Positions 1 to 7,480 of a DNA stretch of 64,000 nucleotides are shown one piece after another (position 1 is the first letter of the stretch; each line of letters starts with the position of its first letter). Source of the stretch: JBCCTX01 sp039197765 (GTDB lineage: Bacteria > Bacteroidota > Bacteroidia > J057); assembly GCA_039197765.1 (NCBI GenBank), contig JBCCTX010000005.1:3807-67806 (forward strand), read 5' to 3'. The notes beneath the pieces were generated by a model that saw only the letters and a program-made list of their open reading frames with translations, searched no databases and had not been told where the DNA came from. The translations under genes and the position numbers were made by a program.

Positions 1-254
1 CTTCATAATAGAGCAACTCTGCTGCGAAATGGAGTTCTTCCAGTTTTAGTGAGTGCGCTGTGAGAGAACCCAGCATTTCCTCTTCAGGAGTTTCAAAAAA
101 GATAGCTTTGTGGTCCTCAAAGTAGGTATCGTACAACTGTTCTACGTATTTCAATCCATCGTCATATCTTCCCGTCTTCATCAACCCCAGCACCTTTGCC
201 AATGACTCGGAAAAATGCTCAAGGTAGCGCATAAGGTAGTCTCTTTGTTCCATT
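1..254 (-). CDS. Partial hypothetical helical protein (N-terminal 84 residues)
   Basis: The reverse strand reads from an ATG at 254-252 without a stop to the window edge, so only the N-terminal 84 codons are present and the 3' end lies outside. The protein begins MEQRDYLMRYLEHFSESLAK and is rich in charged and aromatic residues with no signal peptide or membrane segment, so it should be a cytosolic, all-helical protein. The opening (xxDYLMRyleh.seslAKvLgl) resembles small proteins annotated DUF6483, but that is recall of a weak pattern only. A CAAAGGTA sequence about 105 bp upstream (reverse complement TACCTTTG) could be its -7 promoter element. Function unknown. Confidence 0.6.
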
Positions 255-358
255 GGGATGAGGGGAGTGAGTTATTAGAGAATATGGATTAGGGTATGAG
301 TAGAACAGTCTATCCGCGTTAGGTAATGCCGAATTACATTTGCCTTTTCTTTTTCCTG

Positions 359-366
359 CAAAGGTA
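359..366 (-). promoter_or_regulatory. Possible -7 promoter element
   Basis: The reverse complement is TACCTTTG, a perfect match to the Bacteroidota -7 consensus TAnnTTTG, and it points at the partial gene that starts at 254. I could not see a clear -33 TTG at the expected distance, so this rests on one box. Apart from this and the inverted repeat at 576-621, the stretch 255-616 shows no gene. Confidence 0.35.
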
Positions 367-575
367 ATCACATTCACGGATACTTAAGTCCCTATCTTAG
401 AAAGATGTTTTACTACTCCCGGCAGAAAGGTTGAAAATTGATGGCAAAATTCGGACCTGGGTATCGGGAATGTAGGTAGATATCAATGCTGTAGAAGGAA
501 ATAAACCTTAATCACCTGGAAATAGGATGCAATTGCTGATAAAAATATAGAAGGGAGGAAATAAAAAATATTTTC

Positions 576-621
576 GTCATTATAGTGACGGAATTTGCGT
601 AAACTCCGTCACTATAATGAC
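576..621. repeat. Perfect 17-bp inverted repeat overlapping the start of a decayed ATPase gene
   Basis: The left arm GTCATTATAGTGACGGA (576-592) and the right arm (605-621) are exact reverse complements separated by 12 nt. The right arm contains the ATG (617-619) of the ATPase remnant that follows, so the repeat would overlap its translation start. It could be an operator, an mRNA hairpin over the start codon, or one end of a mobile unit; no second copy is present after the remnant. Confidence 0.8.
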
Positions 622-1013
622 AGAAATGAAGTATCTGAGTCGTACAATTGACCCCCCCTAAAAGCATACTTAGTCCCAAACAAGGTTGTGGTTCTTCTTG
701 GCCCGCGTAGAGTTGGCAAAACGGTTTTACTACACGAAATGATGTAGGACAACTTTGGGAAAATTACATTATTAGTGAGCGCCTGAAATTTCAAATCTAC
801 TCCAAGATGTTGGTCTACAATTACTTCTGGCGCACCTATGATCAGCAAGAGATCGATTGGGTCGAAGAGCGTGGGGGTAAATTTTTTGGCTACAAATTTA
901 AGTGGAATCCCAAAAAACATGTGAGGGCCCCCGGTGGTTGGCTAAAAACCTATGGTGATGCTTAATTTGAAATCATTAACCCTAAGAATTACCTTGATTG
1001 GATTAGCCACTAA
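617..1013 (+). pseudogene. Remnant of an AAA ATPase with C-terminal DUF4143-type nuclease-like domain
   Basis: From ATG 617 the DNA reads MTEMKYLSRTIDPP and then a stop. Shifting frame gives VVVLLGPRRVGKTVLLHEMM, a typical N-terminal Walker A (GxxRxGKT) of the DUF4143/ATPase family, again ended by a stop at about 747-749. Immediately afterwards, in another frame, the conserved C-terminal part of the same family appears: VGQLWENYIISERLK, then YFWRTYDQQEIDWVEE and GKFFGYKFKW, an in-frame TAA in place of a residue, and finally INPKNYLDWISH before a stop at 1011-1013. Roughly the central 250 residues (Walker B, sensor region, winged helix) are deleted. The gene is therefore dead through an internal deletion, frameshifts and at least one nonsense codon. 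Intact members are common in Bacteroidota genomes and often behave like accessory or mobile genes. The acetyltransferase begins only 10 nt after it. Confidence 0.85.
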
Positions 1014-1022
1014 GCTCAAAAT

Positions 1023-1415
1023 ATGGAAAAAATTAGGGTATCTCTCAATGACCCTCTACTTACTGCAACAACATATCTTTCTCTAGTACAAAGGGTCTGG
1101 CCCGGAGAATATGACGTAGAAAGAACCAAGCAAGCACTCTCCAGAACATTGAATATTTCTGCATGGAAGGGCGAACGGCTCATAGGCAATGTTCGAATCC
1201 TTACAGATGGCTACTATTTTGGAACGATTCCCGAAATCTTAGTAGACCCCGATTTTCAAAGAGGAGGTATTGGGCGGAAATTGATGGAAAAGGCTTGGGA
1301 GGAGAGTCCAACCTCGCTATTTTTAGGCGCACAACCGGGAAAGGAAGGATTTTTTGAGCAGATGGGGTATGAAAGAAGCCTCGTCTCTTTCCAACGGAAG
1401 AAAAAACGTCTATAG
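1023..1415 (+). CDS. GNAT family N-acetyltransferase
   Basis: A 130-residue cytosolic protein with the GNAT fold: the strand ending ..TIPEILVDPDFQRGGIGRKLM (about residues 68-88) is motif A, with the acetyl-CoA pyrophosphate-binding Q/RxxGxG/A loop (QRGGIG), and GKEGFFEQMGYER near residues 106-118 is motif B with the usual FYxxxGF-like helix-strand. It should transfer an acetyl group from acetyl-CoA to an amine; the substrate cannot be told from the sequence. It follows the ATPase remnant by 10 nt and converges with the copper-oxidase gene, with a strong hairpin in the gap. Length is short but normal for single-domain GNATs. Confidence 0.85.
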   Translation: MEKIRVSLNDPLLTATTYLSLVQRVWPGEYDVERTKQALSRTLNISAWKGERLIGNVRILTDGYYFGTIPEILVDPDFQRGGIGRKLMEKAWEESPTSLFLGAQPGKEGFFEQMGYERSLVSFQRKKKRL

Positions 1416-1445
1416 GAAGGAATGGGATTTCCCCAAAAAAGGGAA

Positions 1446-1465
1446 GGTTGGCCCGATGGCCAACC
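1446..1465 (-). terminator. Rho-independent terminator between convergent genes
   Basis: GGTTGGCC-CGAT-GGCCAACC is a perfect 8-bp stem with a 4-nt loop. Read on the minus strand it is followed by TTCCCTTTTTT, so it fits as the terminator of the copper-oxidase gene that ends at 1496; on the plus strand the tail is A/T-rich but without a T run. Confidence 0.7.
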
Positions 1466-1495
1466 CTCAATTAAATATGATTCCAAAAGAAATTT

Positions 1496-4400
1496 TTACT
1501 GCACGAGCAACTTCGCTTCAAAGTCCCCCCTAGGAGTTTTGGCTTTTACTAGATAGAAACCTGGAGGTAGCGTTACGATATTTATTCTCTGATCTGTACC
1601 GCCATAAATCGTTTTGATATGAGCACCGGCGAGTGTAAAGATCCCATACATAACAGGAGTATCCTTTGCTTCATTTTCCAATAGCATGCGAACACTTCTG
1701 GACGCTGGATTAGGTAACAAGGTAATCACCCCTTTCTCTAAGTCTCCATATATTCCTGTTTCTGGCACTGAAATCGCAGCTTCTGGGGAGGCAAGTCTAG
1801 TTGCTTGGGAACTTGTAGCACAACCGGTTACCTGTACTTCCGCTAAGTGTAGAATTCCTGCTCCCGTAAGTTGGATGCGAACATAACGCCCCGGCGTATT
1901 AAGTGGGAGAATTTCCTCCTGCCCTGCATTGCCTGAAAAGAATACCTGTATGATATTTCCATTCTCCAGGTGCTCAGTGAGTGTAGCTGCATTATCAAAA
2001 GGGGTATTGGATACCACTACATAAAAGTCTTTCAGTCGATCAAATCCTCCGCCTGTTCGATTGACAATTCGAATCGTTTCGAGTTGTCCTTGACTACCCA
2101 AATCTACCTGCCACCAGGGTTGAAACTCATTTTGGGTGTGCTGTAAGTCCGCACTCCAAGGGGAGTTAGCTGTTTCATTTCCGTCATTGGCCAGACTAGG
2201 GACTCCATTTCCATAAGTGCTGGATTGGGTTGAATTCTGGTTTAGGGCAAGGTTACTCGTTCCAAGACCCTCACAAGGATCGGTTTGTACGAGCCCATTA
2301 CAGCCCAATACTTCTACCTCAGCCATATGGAGGATTCCACTTCCTGCTAACTGGACCCTGACATATCTACCTGTCTCATTGAGGCTTATCAATTCCTTTG
2401 CTCCAGCCCTACCCGAAAAGAAGCTTTGGATGATAGCGGGATTAGCCAGGTGATCGTCTAAGCTAGCATTGGGATCAAAGGGGGTTTCAGATACAAGCAA
2501 ATAGAAGTTTTGCAATCGATCTTGACTGCCATCGCTTCTGTTGTATAGCTGGATCTGACCGATCTGGCTACTGGAGCCTAGGTCCACTTCCCACCAGGGT
2601 TGGAGTTCATTGGTTGTATGTTGTAAATCGGCACTCCATGGGGAGGAACCCTGGGTATTTCCATCATTGGCAAACCTGGGTTGACCATTTCCATAAGTGC
2701 TTGATTGCCTGGAAGGCCTATTTAATGCCAGATTAGACGGGATTAGGCATCCCTCGACTACTGCGTTTACCAATATTTCTGAGGATACAGTTTGCGTACA
2801 TCCTCCAGAATTTGTGTAGGTATAACTCACTGTATAGGTCCCAGAACCTGCCGAAGGATCAAAGCCGCCTGACTCAGTGGCTGCGCCTCCCCAAGTTCCT
2901 CCTGAAGGAGAAGCAGTGAGTTGTTGAATTCCTGCGTTTTCTAAAAAGGGACCGGCAGGGTTTATAACAAGAGGTTCAGCTCCATTACAAGGATCATTCT
3001 CTGCGACACATCCCATCACCTCAACTTCAGCCATATGAAGAATTCCTGTACCAGTTAACTGAATACGTACATATCGACCAGCGCTTGAGAAACTTAGGGT
3101 TTCCTGTGCTCCCGCGGCACCTGAAAAGAACTGCTGACTTATAGCGTTATCCCCTAAATGGTCAGATAAATCGGCAGTAGGGTCAAAGGCAGATGGAGAA
3201 ACCAAGATATAAAAGTCCTTCAGGCGATCCTGAATTCCATCGCTGCGGTTATAAAGTGTAACCGTTTCAATATCGCTGAGTTGCCCTAGGTCTACCTCCC
3301 ACCAGGGCTGTGTCTCGCTTTGCGTATGTTGCAAGTCTGCACTCCAAGGGGAGGAACCTGTCGTAATGCCATCATTTGCATAGCTCGCTACGCCGTTTCC
3401 ATAGGTACTGGATTGCGTGGAGGCCTTGTTTAAAGCTAGATTCTGTGGGCCTGAGCAACCTAGATTTTCAGATTCTGCCTTACACACTTCTACATTATCC
3501 AGTAATACTCCTGCATACGGAAGGCCTCCCGAGCCTTTCAAGGTTAGGGCTGCTGTTTCAGCGTTTGCTGTGAATCTGTAGGTCGCTGATAACCATCCAT
3601 CTACACTTCCTATGTTACTCGCTTGTAGAACTTCGTTTAAGCTACTCCCTACTTGGATTTCTAATACAGCAGCATTTGTCAATTCATGCACAGCATAGTC
3701 AAAGGAGAGTAGGTAGTCTTCTCCTACGTGAAGGCCATTGAGGCTTTGTTGGATTGTACCTGGAGTAGTGCCATTCATATCGAGGTGGTATGCGCCTCCT
3801 GTACCATCTGACAAGCCCAAGTTTCTATGGGTATTATCATGGATATCCACGCTTCCTTCCGTTACGGACCAGGCCCCTACAAAAGGTTGACCCGCATTGA
3901 AAGTACTCCATCCGCCTGCAGGAATTCCAAAGTTCCCTTCGAATCCATTATCTGTTGCTACGCATTCATCGCTAGGGATGATTAGGGGACCTGTTCTGCA
4001 TACCTTAATATTATCTACTAAAATCCCTCCATTTGCAGGGGTGGCTGAACCTTGTAAGGTTAACTCCATGCTAGCTGCATTGGCGACAAATGTGTAGGTA
4101 GAAGTCAACCAGTCCGAAACATTTCCCCGGTTGCTAGCATCAAAGGACTCATCCAATGCCGTTCCAACTCGGATGTTAATCGAAGGATCAATAGTAGCGA
4201 GATCATGAACTGCATAATCTAGAGATAACTCATAACTTTGTCCGGGAACTAGGTTTATCAAAGTTTGCTTAATCGTCCCCGAAGCAAGGCTAATATGAAA
4301 AATTCCCCCTAGGTTATCGTCTCTTCCCAGGTTCCTGTGAAAGTTAGAATGTACCGTAATGGACGCATCTGTAACTGTCCAGAAATCATTGAAGAATTCT

Positions 4401-6031
4401 CCAGCATTGTATTGTTTAAAAGCTCCAAAGCCAATGCCATTTCCCATGTATTCAAAGCCAGAGTTTTCAGTTACACAGGCAGTGCTTCCAGAGAGATCGA
4501 GTGGGCTGGAAGAGCCCAATTGAACAGCCTCAGCCATACTAGGGACCCCCTGGCTATTTATAGCAAAGAGCATGTAGTATCCAGGGGGTAGGACATTTGC
4601 ATTGGGGATACTAAGGGAAAAGGTGCCAGTCCCTACTTTAGTAAAGGAAATGGGAATACGTCTTTGTTCATTGTTATTGCTATGGGTAACGGAAGACATT
4701 CTCAAGAAGGAAAAGGCCGAAATATCATCGCTTCCCGTTACGGTAAGGGAACTATTATAGGAAGCAGATTCAGGTGCCGAAATACTGGGCCTGGCAGCCA
4801 GGCTCCCATCGGAATTAAACAAATAGGGGGGGCTGAAAATCTGCATATCAGAGTGGTTCGCTGCACAGTTACATAGCCCTCCTCCTGCTGTCAGTATCCG
4901 ACCATCAGCCATAAGAATAGCTGTGGCATGGTATCGTCGGGGGATGGTCATAGGGGCCAGCAAAGTCCAAGTATTCGTAGATGGATTATAGATTTCAGGT
5001 TCGTATATAGAGCCCGCATCTGTGAAGAGTCCTGCACTAGACGCTCCCCCTATAACTAAGATTTCACCTGTTGGTAAAGCAATGGTATTAGCTAGGGTTC
5101 TGGGTTTATTTAGGTCCGCAATACGCGTTACACTTACATTATTTTCATCGTTGATGTCAATAATATAGGCATTGGGCTTACCGGCAGGACCACTGTAAGC
5201 CCGCGCTCCCCCCAAGGTCATGAGCTTCCCGACATCGTACATGACAGAATTCATATTCATAGAATAGGTGGCATCGCCTCGCTTTCCTACTTCTGTGAAG
5301 GAACCTTCTCCTGATACCTCTATCCAATGCATAGTCTCACCTGGTCCCGCATGGAATACCTTTCCATTTGGAGCTGTCCACAAGTGAGCATGGTTGTCGA
5401 TGCGAAAAATACCGCCTCCCTCTGTACTTTGATCATTGCTATTGTATAGCATGGTAGCGGGAATTCCCGGAAGGGCTTTCCAACCCCTTTCTGCACCCCA
5501 AAGTTCTCCGATCTTATTTTCTAGTCTGCCACCACTCCATGAACCTCCAATAATGAATACGTCACCATTTGCCAAGGTAACTCCTGCATGATACCCCCTG
5601 GGAACCACCATTTCATCCCCTTTTGTCCAGGTATTGGTAGCGAAATTGAAAAAGGAGGTTTTGGTATTAGAAGCACCTCCAGATACCATAATGGTTCCAT
5701 CTGCGAGGTTGTTTATGCCCGGACAGAACATATCGTGTTCGGTTTGGCTGAGTAAGATACTCGACAAGGTCCCATTTTCTCCTCCAGTAGAAGGATCAAA
5801 AATTTGTGTGTAGGTTTTCCCATCTCCCCAGTCGTTGAATCTTTGGGGAAACTTGGAAGCCCAGAGCAGTACCCTGCCATCTGGTAGATTAGCGGCGGCA
5901 GTACCTACTACTTCAGTGGGTATGACTTCACCCCAGCTGCCCGTTGAGCCGGCATTCTGTGCCCATAAACCCAGAGACGCGTAGAAAAAGCTCAGGAGCA
6001 AAATGAGAGGTATTGAATAAACTTTTTTCAT
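1496..6031 (-). CDS. Secreted galactose-oxidase-like radical copper oxidase with lectin modules and T9SS sorting domain
   Basis: A 1511-residue secreted enzyme. Residues 1-24 are a signal peptide. Residues about 30-385 form a kelch beta-propeller and 415-505 the galactose-oxidase C-terminal (DUF1929/early-set) domain. By comparison with fungal galactose oxidase all active-site residues are present: the MFCPGI cysteine (C103) and RGYH tyrosine (Y147) of the thioether cofactor, the stacking tryptophan in GGSW (W165), the copper ligands Y367-H368 (RRYHAT) and H450 (THSNNNEQRRIP). It should oxidise a primary alcohol or aldehyde to the next level with O2, making H2O2; the substrate is unknown. Then follow two jelly-roll modules (519-678, 690-850), an F5/8-type fucolectin-like domain (862-1008), an Ig/PKD-like domain (1011-1091), two further fucolectin-like domains (1098-1244, 1258-1404) and a type IX sorting domain (1432-1511). 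Each lectin module keeps STYGNG and PWWEVDLG-type motifs. The gene lies 19 nt downstream of a small secreted protein, probably co-transcribed. Confidence 0.9.
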   Translation of the reverse strand: MKKVYSIPLILLLSFFYASLGLWAQNAGSTGSWGEVIPTEVVGTAAANLPDGRVLLWASKFPQRFNDWGDGKTYTQIFDPSTGGENGTLSSILLSQTEHDMFCPGINNLADGTIMVSGGASNTKTSFFNFATNTWTKGDEMVVPRGYHAGVTLANGDVFIIGGSWSGGRLENKIGELWGAERGWKALPGIPATMLYNSNDQSTEGGGIFRIDNHAHLWTAPNGKVFHAGPGETMHWIEVSGEGSFTEVGKRGDATYSMNMNSVMYDVGKLMTLGGARAYSGPAGKPNAYIIDINDENNVSVTRIADLNKPRTLANTIALPTGEILVIGGASSAGLFTDAGSIYEPEIYNPSTNTWTLLAPMTIPRRYHATAILMADGRILTAGGGLCNCAANHSDMQIFSPPYLFNSDGSLAARPSISAPESASYNSSLTVTGSDDISAFSFLRMSSVTHSNNNEQRRIPISFTKVGTGTFSLSIPNANVLPPGYYMLFAINSQGVPSMAEAVQLGSSSPLDLSGSTACVTENSGFEYMGNGIGFGAFKQYNAGEFFNDFWTVTDASITVHSNFHRNLGRDDNLGGIFHISLASGTIKQTLINLVPGQSYELSLDYAVHDLATIDPSINIRVGTALDESFDASNRGNVSDWLTSTYTFVANAASMELTLQGSATPANGGILVDNIKVCRTGPLIIPSDECVATDNGFEGNFGIPAGGWSTFNAGQPFVGAWSVTEGSVDIHDNTHRNLGLSDGTGGAYHLDMNGTTPGTIQQSLNGLHVGEDYLLSFDYAVHELTNAAVLEIQVGSSLNEVLQASNIGSVDGWLSATYRFTANAETAALTLKGSGGLPYAGVLLDNVEVCKAESENLGCSGPQNLALNKASTQSSTYGNGVASYANDGITTGSSPWSADLQHTQSETQPWWEVDLGQLSDIETVTLYNRSDGIQDRLKDFYILVSPSAFDPTADLSDHLGDNAISQQFFSGAAGAQETLSFSSAGRYVRIQLTGTGILHMAEVEVMGCVAENDPCNGAEPLVINPAGPFLENAGIQQLTASPSGGTWGGAATESGGFDPSAGSGTYTVSYTYTNSGGCTQTVSSEILVNAVVEGCLIPSNLALNRPSRQSSTYGNGQPRFANDGNTQGSSPWSADLQHTTNELQPWWEVDLGSSSQIGQIQLYNRSDGSQDRLQNFYLLVSETPFDPNASLDDHLANPAIIQSFFSGRAGAKELISLNETGRYVRVQLAGSGILHMAEVEVLGCNGLVQTDPCEGLGTSNLALNQNSTQSSTYGNGVPSLANDGNETANSPWSADLQHTQNEFQPWWQVDLGSQGQLETIRIVNRTGGGFDRLKDFYVVVSNTPFDNAATLTEHLENGNIIQVFFSGNAGQEEILPLNTPGRYVRIQLTGAGILHLAEVQVTGCATSSQATRLASPEAAISVPETGIYGDLEKGVITLLPNPASRSVRMLLENEAKDTPVMYGIFTLAGAHIKTIYGGTDQRINIVTLPPGFYLVKAKTPRGDFEAKLLVQ

Positions 6032-6050
6032 AATTACGATCGTTGCAGAA

Positions 6051-6518
6051 TTACCGATATCCTTCCATTTTCATCTCCAAGGAAAGCTCATCTGTAGTTC
6101 CGTAATGGTTAATGGCCAAATCAAGTTTCCATACGCCTTGCTGGTTGGGATCGATAAAACCAATAATGTATTTACCATCTGCGCACAGGGGAAATACAGG
6201 TGCCATGTAAGCTAGTTTTATAGATTTTTTTCCCTTTCGATAAGCATCTAACTCAACCTCTGCGAAGTTGACAGGAGACTGGTTTTTGTCCAGTATTTGA
6301 ACGAACCAATGGTACTCCTCATCGCCTTCCTCAGGCTTTTTTACATAAAATACCCGGCCTTGAAACTGGCCACTTTTGGAAAAACGAAATAAAGCCTCTT
6401 CCCAAGGATTTTCATGCGCGAGTTGAACCTGGGTTTTGTCCTTGTTTTGACCGTATCCAATGGATTGGATGAAAAAACATAGAAGGATGAGAAATATAGT
6501 GTGTATGTGAATGTTCAT
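6051..6518 (-). CDS. Small secreted protein, FixH/YtkA-like, upstream of the copper oxidase
   Basis: A 155-residue protein with a clear signal peptide (MNIHIHTIFLILLCFFIQSIGYG, cut near residue 23). The rest reads as one beta-sandwich: FVQILDKNQSPVNFAEVELD, then MAPVFPLCADGKYIIGFIDP, then GVWKLDLAINHYG. The order 'inter-strand xxxxP..A.V.l, then M/P-rich strand, then G.Y......G.W.l.l' is that of FixH/YtkA-like domains, which are often found beside copper proteins. The assignment is by pattern only. The 19-nt gap to the oxidase gene suggests an operon, so a role in folding, copper loading or tethering of the oxidase is an inference. A -7-like TATCTTTG lies about 104 bp upstream. Confidence 0.65.
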   Translation of the reverse strand: MNIHIHTIFLILLCFFIQSIGYGQNKDKTQVQLAHENPWEEALFRFSKSGQFQGRVFYVKKPEEGDEEYHWFVQILDKNQSPVNFAEVELDAYRKGKKSIKLAYMAPVFPLCADGKYIIGFIDPNQQGVWKLDLAINHYGTTDELSLEMKMEGYR

Positions 6519-7008
6519 TGACCTTTAGAATATTAAAAGGACCTATATGACTCATAGTGAATCTGAGAAGCCTGTTAGCCTGAAAAGGTGGGAAATAGTG
6601 TGCAGCTACTTCCGATAATTGCAAAGATAAGAAAATTGTAAATTATGTATAGAATTTTGATTAAAATATTTTTTTGAAAAACTTAATGGCCTTAAATACT
6701 AGAGAGAGAAAAACAGGCTCTTAGGTGTAAGAAGTCTCTTAAAATTAATTGAGTACTACAGCTGGTAGCGAGTTGGATCTTGGAAAAGGAAAGAGGTCTC
6801 CCCGAAGCATGAGAAAACCCCTTTCTGCACATCAAATGGTTTGAATTACACTTCACTTTTCAGGAAAATCTACTGATTTACTTTACCTTACTGAGTTGAT
6901 TCAAAGGTAAATAAGAAATTATAAGGAAATTATGATCTAGATCATAATCACCCGATTTGTTTATTACTACCTCAGGACCTAGTGCTTACTGACAGATAAA
7001 ATGGAACC
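6519..7008. other. 490-bp A/T-rich intergenic region
   Basis: No gene is visible between the small secreted protein and the regulator remnant. The reverse complement of 6622-6629 is TATCTTTG, a match to the Bacteroidota -7 box TAnnTTTG directed at the copper-oxidase operon; no convincing -33 box accompanies it. The remainder is A/T-rich and featureless by eye. Confidence 0.4.
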
Positions 7009-7449
7009 TTAAACCAAAGGTCTTAGGCACTCACTCGGGTACAAGCCGAAGCGCTCTTTAAATTTTTTCGAAAAATTTCGGATGTCTTTTAAGCCCACTA
7101 AAAGACAAACGGCCTTTACAGATTGGTATTCCCCGATTTCCAGCATTCTGCGAGCCTCCCAGTAGCGAAGTTCTTGGATATATCTTAGTTCTTCATTGAA
7201 TTGAAAGATAACCCGCTTTAGTTCTAGCTTTTGCGCAGTTGCTAATCCCTCTGTTAGATAAATAGTCAGTTTTTCTAAAGGAAGTTCGCTTTCTTCTCTA
7301 ATTTTTAAAAAGTAGTGGGTCAGGGTAGCACTATCCACGAGTTCTTCAACGGGTATATCTTAAGAGAGGGTAAGGGTATCGACGGGTTGGGCAAAGTAAT
7401 AGGGGAGCGTTAGAAGGAGATAACAAACATAAACGCCAAAGTATTTCAT
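7009..7449 (-). pseudogene. Collapsed paralogue of the adjacent hybrid two-component regulator
   Basis: From ATG 7449-7447 the frame gives a signal peptide (MKYFGVYVCYLLLTLPYYFA), then a TAA at 7362-7360, and continues in the same frame to 7009. After the stop, TLTHYFLKIREE...GLATAQKLELKRVIFQFNEEL aligns with residues about 57-106 of the intact regulator next door (SLQNYYNNLRNE...GLVAAQKLGANELILNFAIDL). It then jumps directly to ELRYWEARRMLEIGEYQSVK...ERFGLYPSEC, matching the last 55 residues of that regulator almost perfectly. About 820 codons (TPRs, kinase, receiver, first half of the AraC domain) are missing. The junction falls at a repeated ELRYIQELRYW, hinting at recombination between short repeats. 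The gene is therefore an old tandem duplicate killed by an in-frame deletion and a nonsense mutation; a 109-residue product from an internal ATG (7338) is formally possible. Confidence 0.85.
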
Positions 7450-7480
7450 GTTGATTCTAGCTATAGGGTACAAAACGGAT

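Noticed and set aside
612..920. Minus-strand open frame of 102 codons
   Set aside because: It is the shadow of the plus-strand ATPase remnant, whose Walker A and DUF4143-type motifs read clearly on the other strand.
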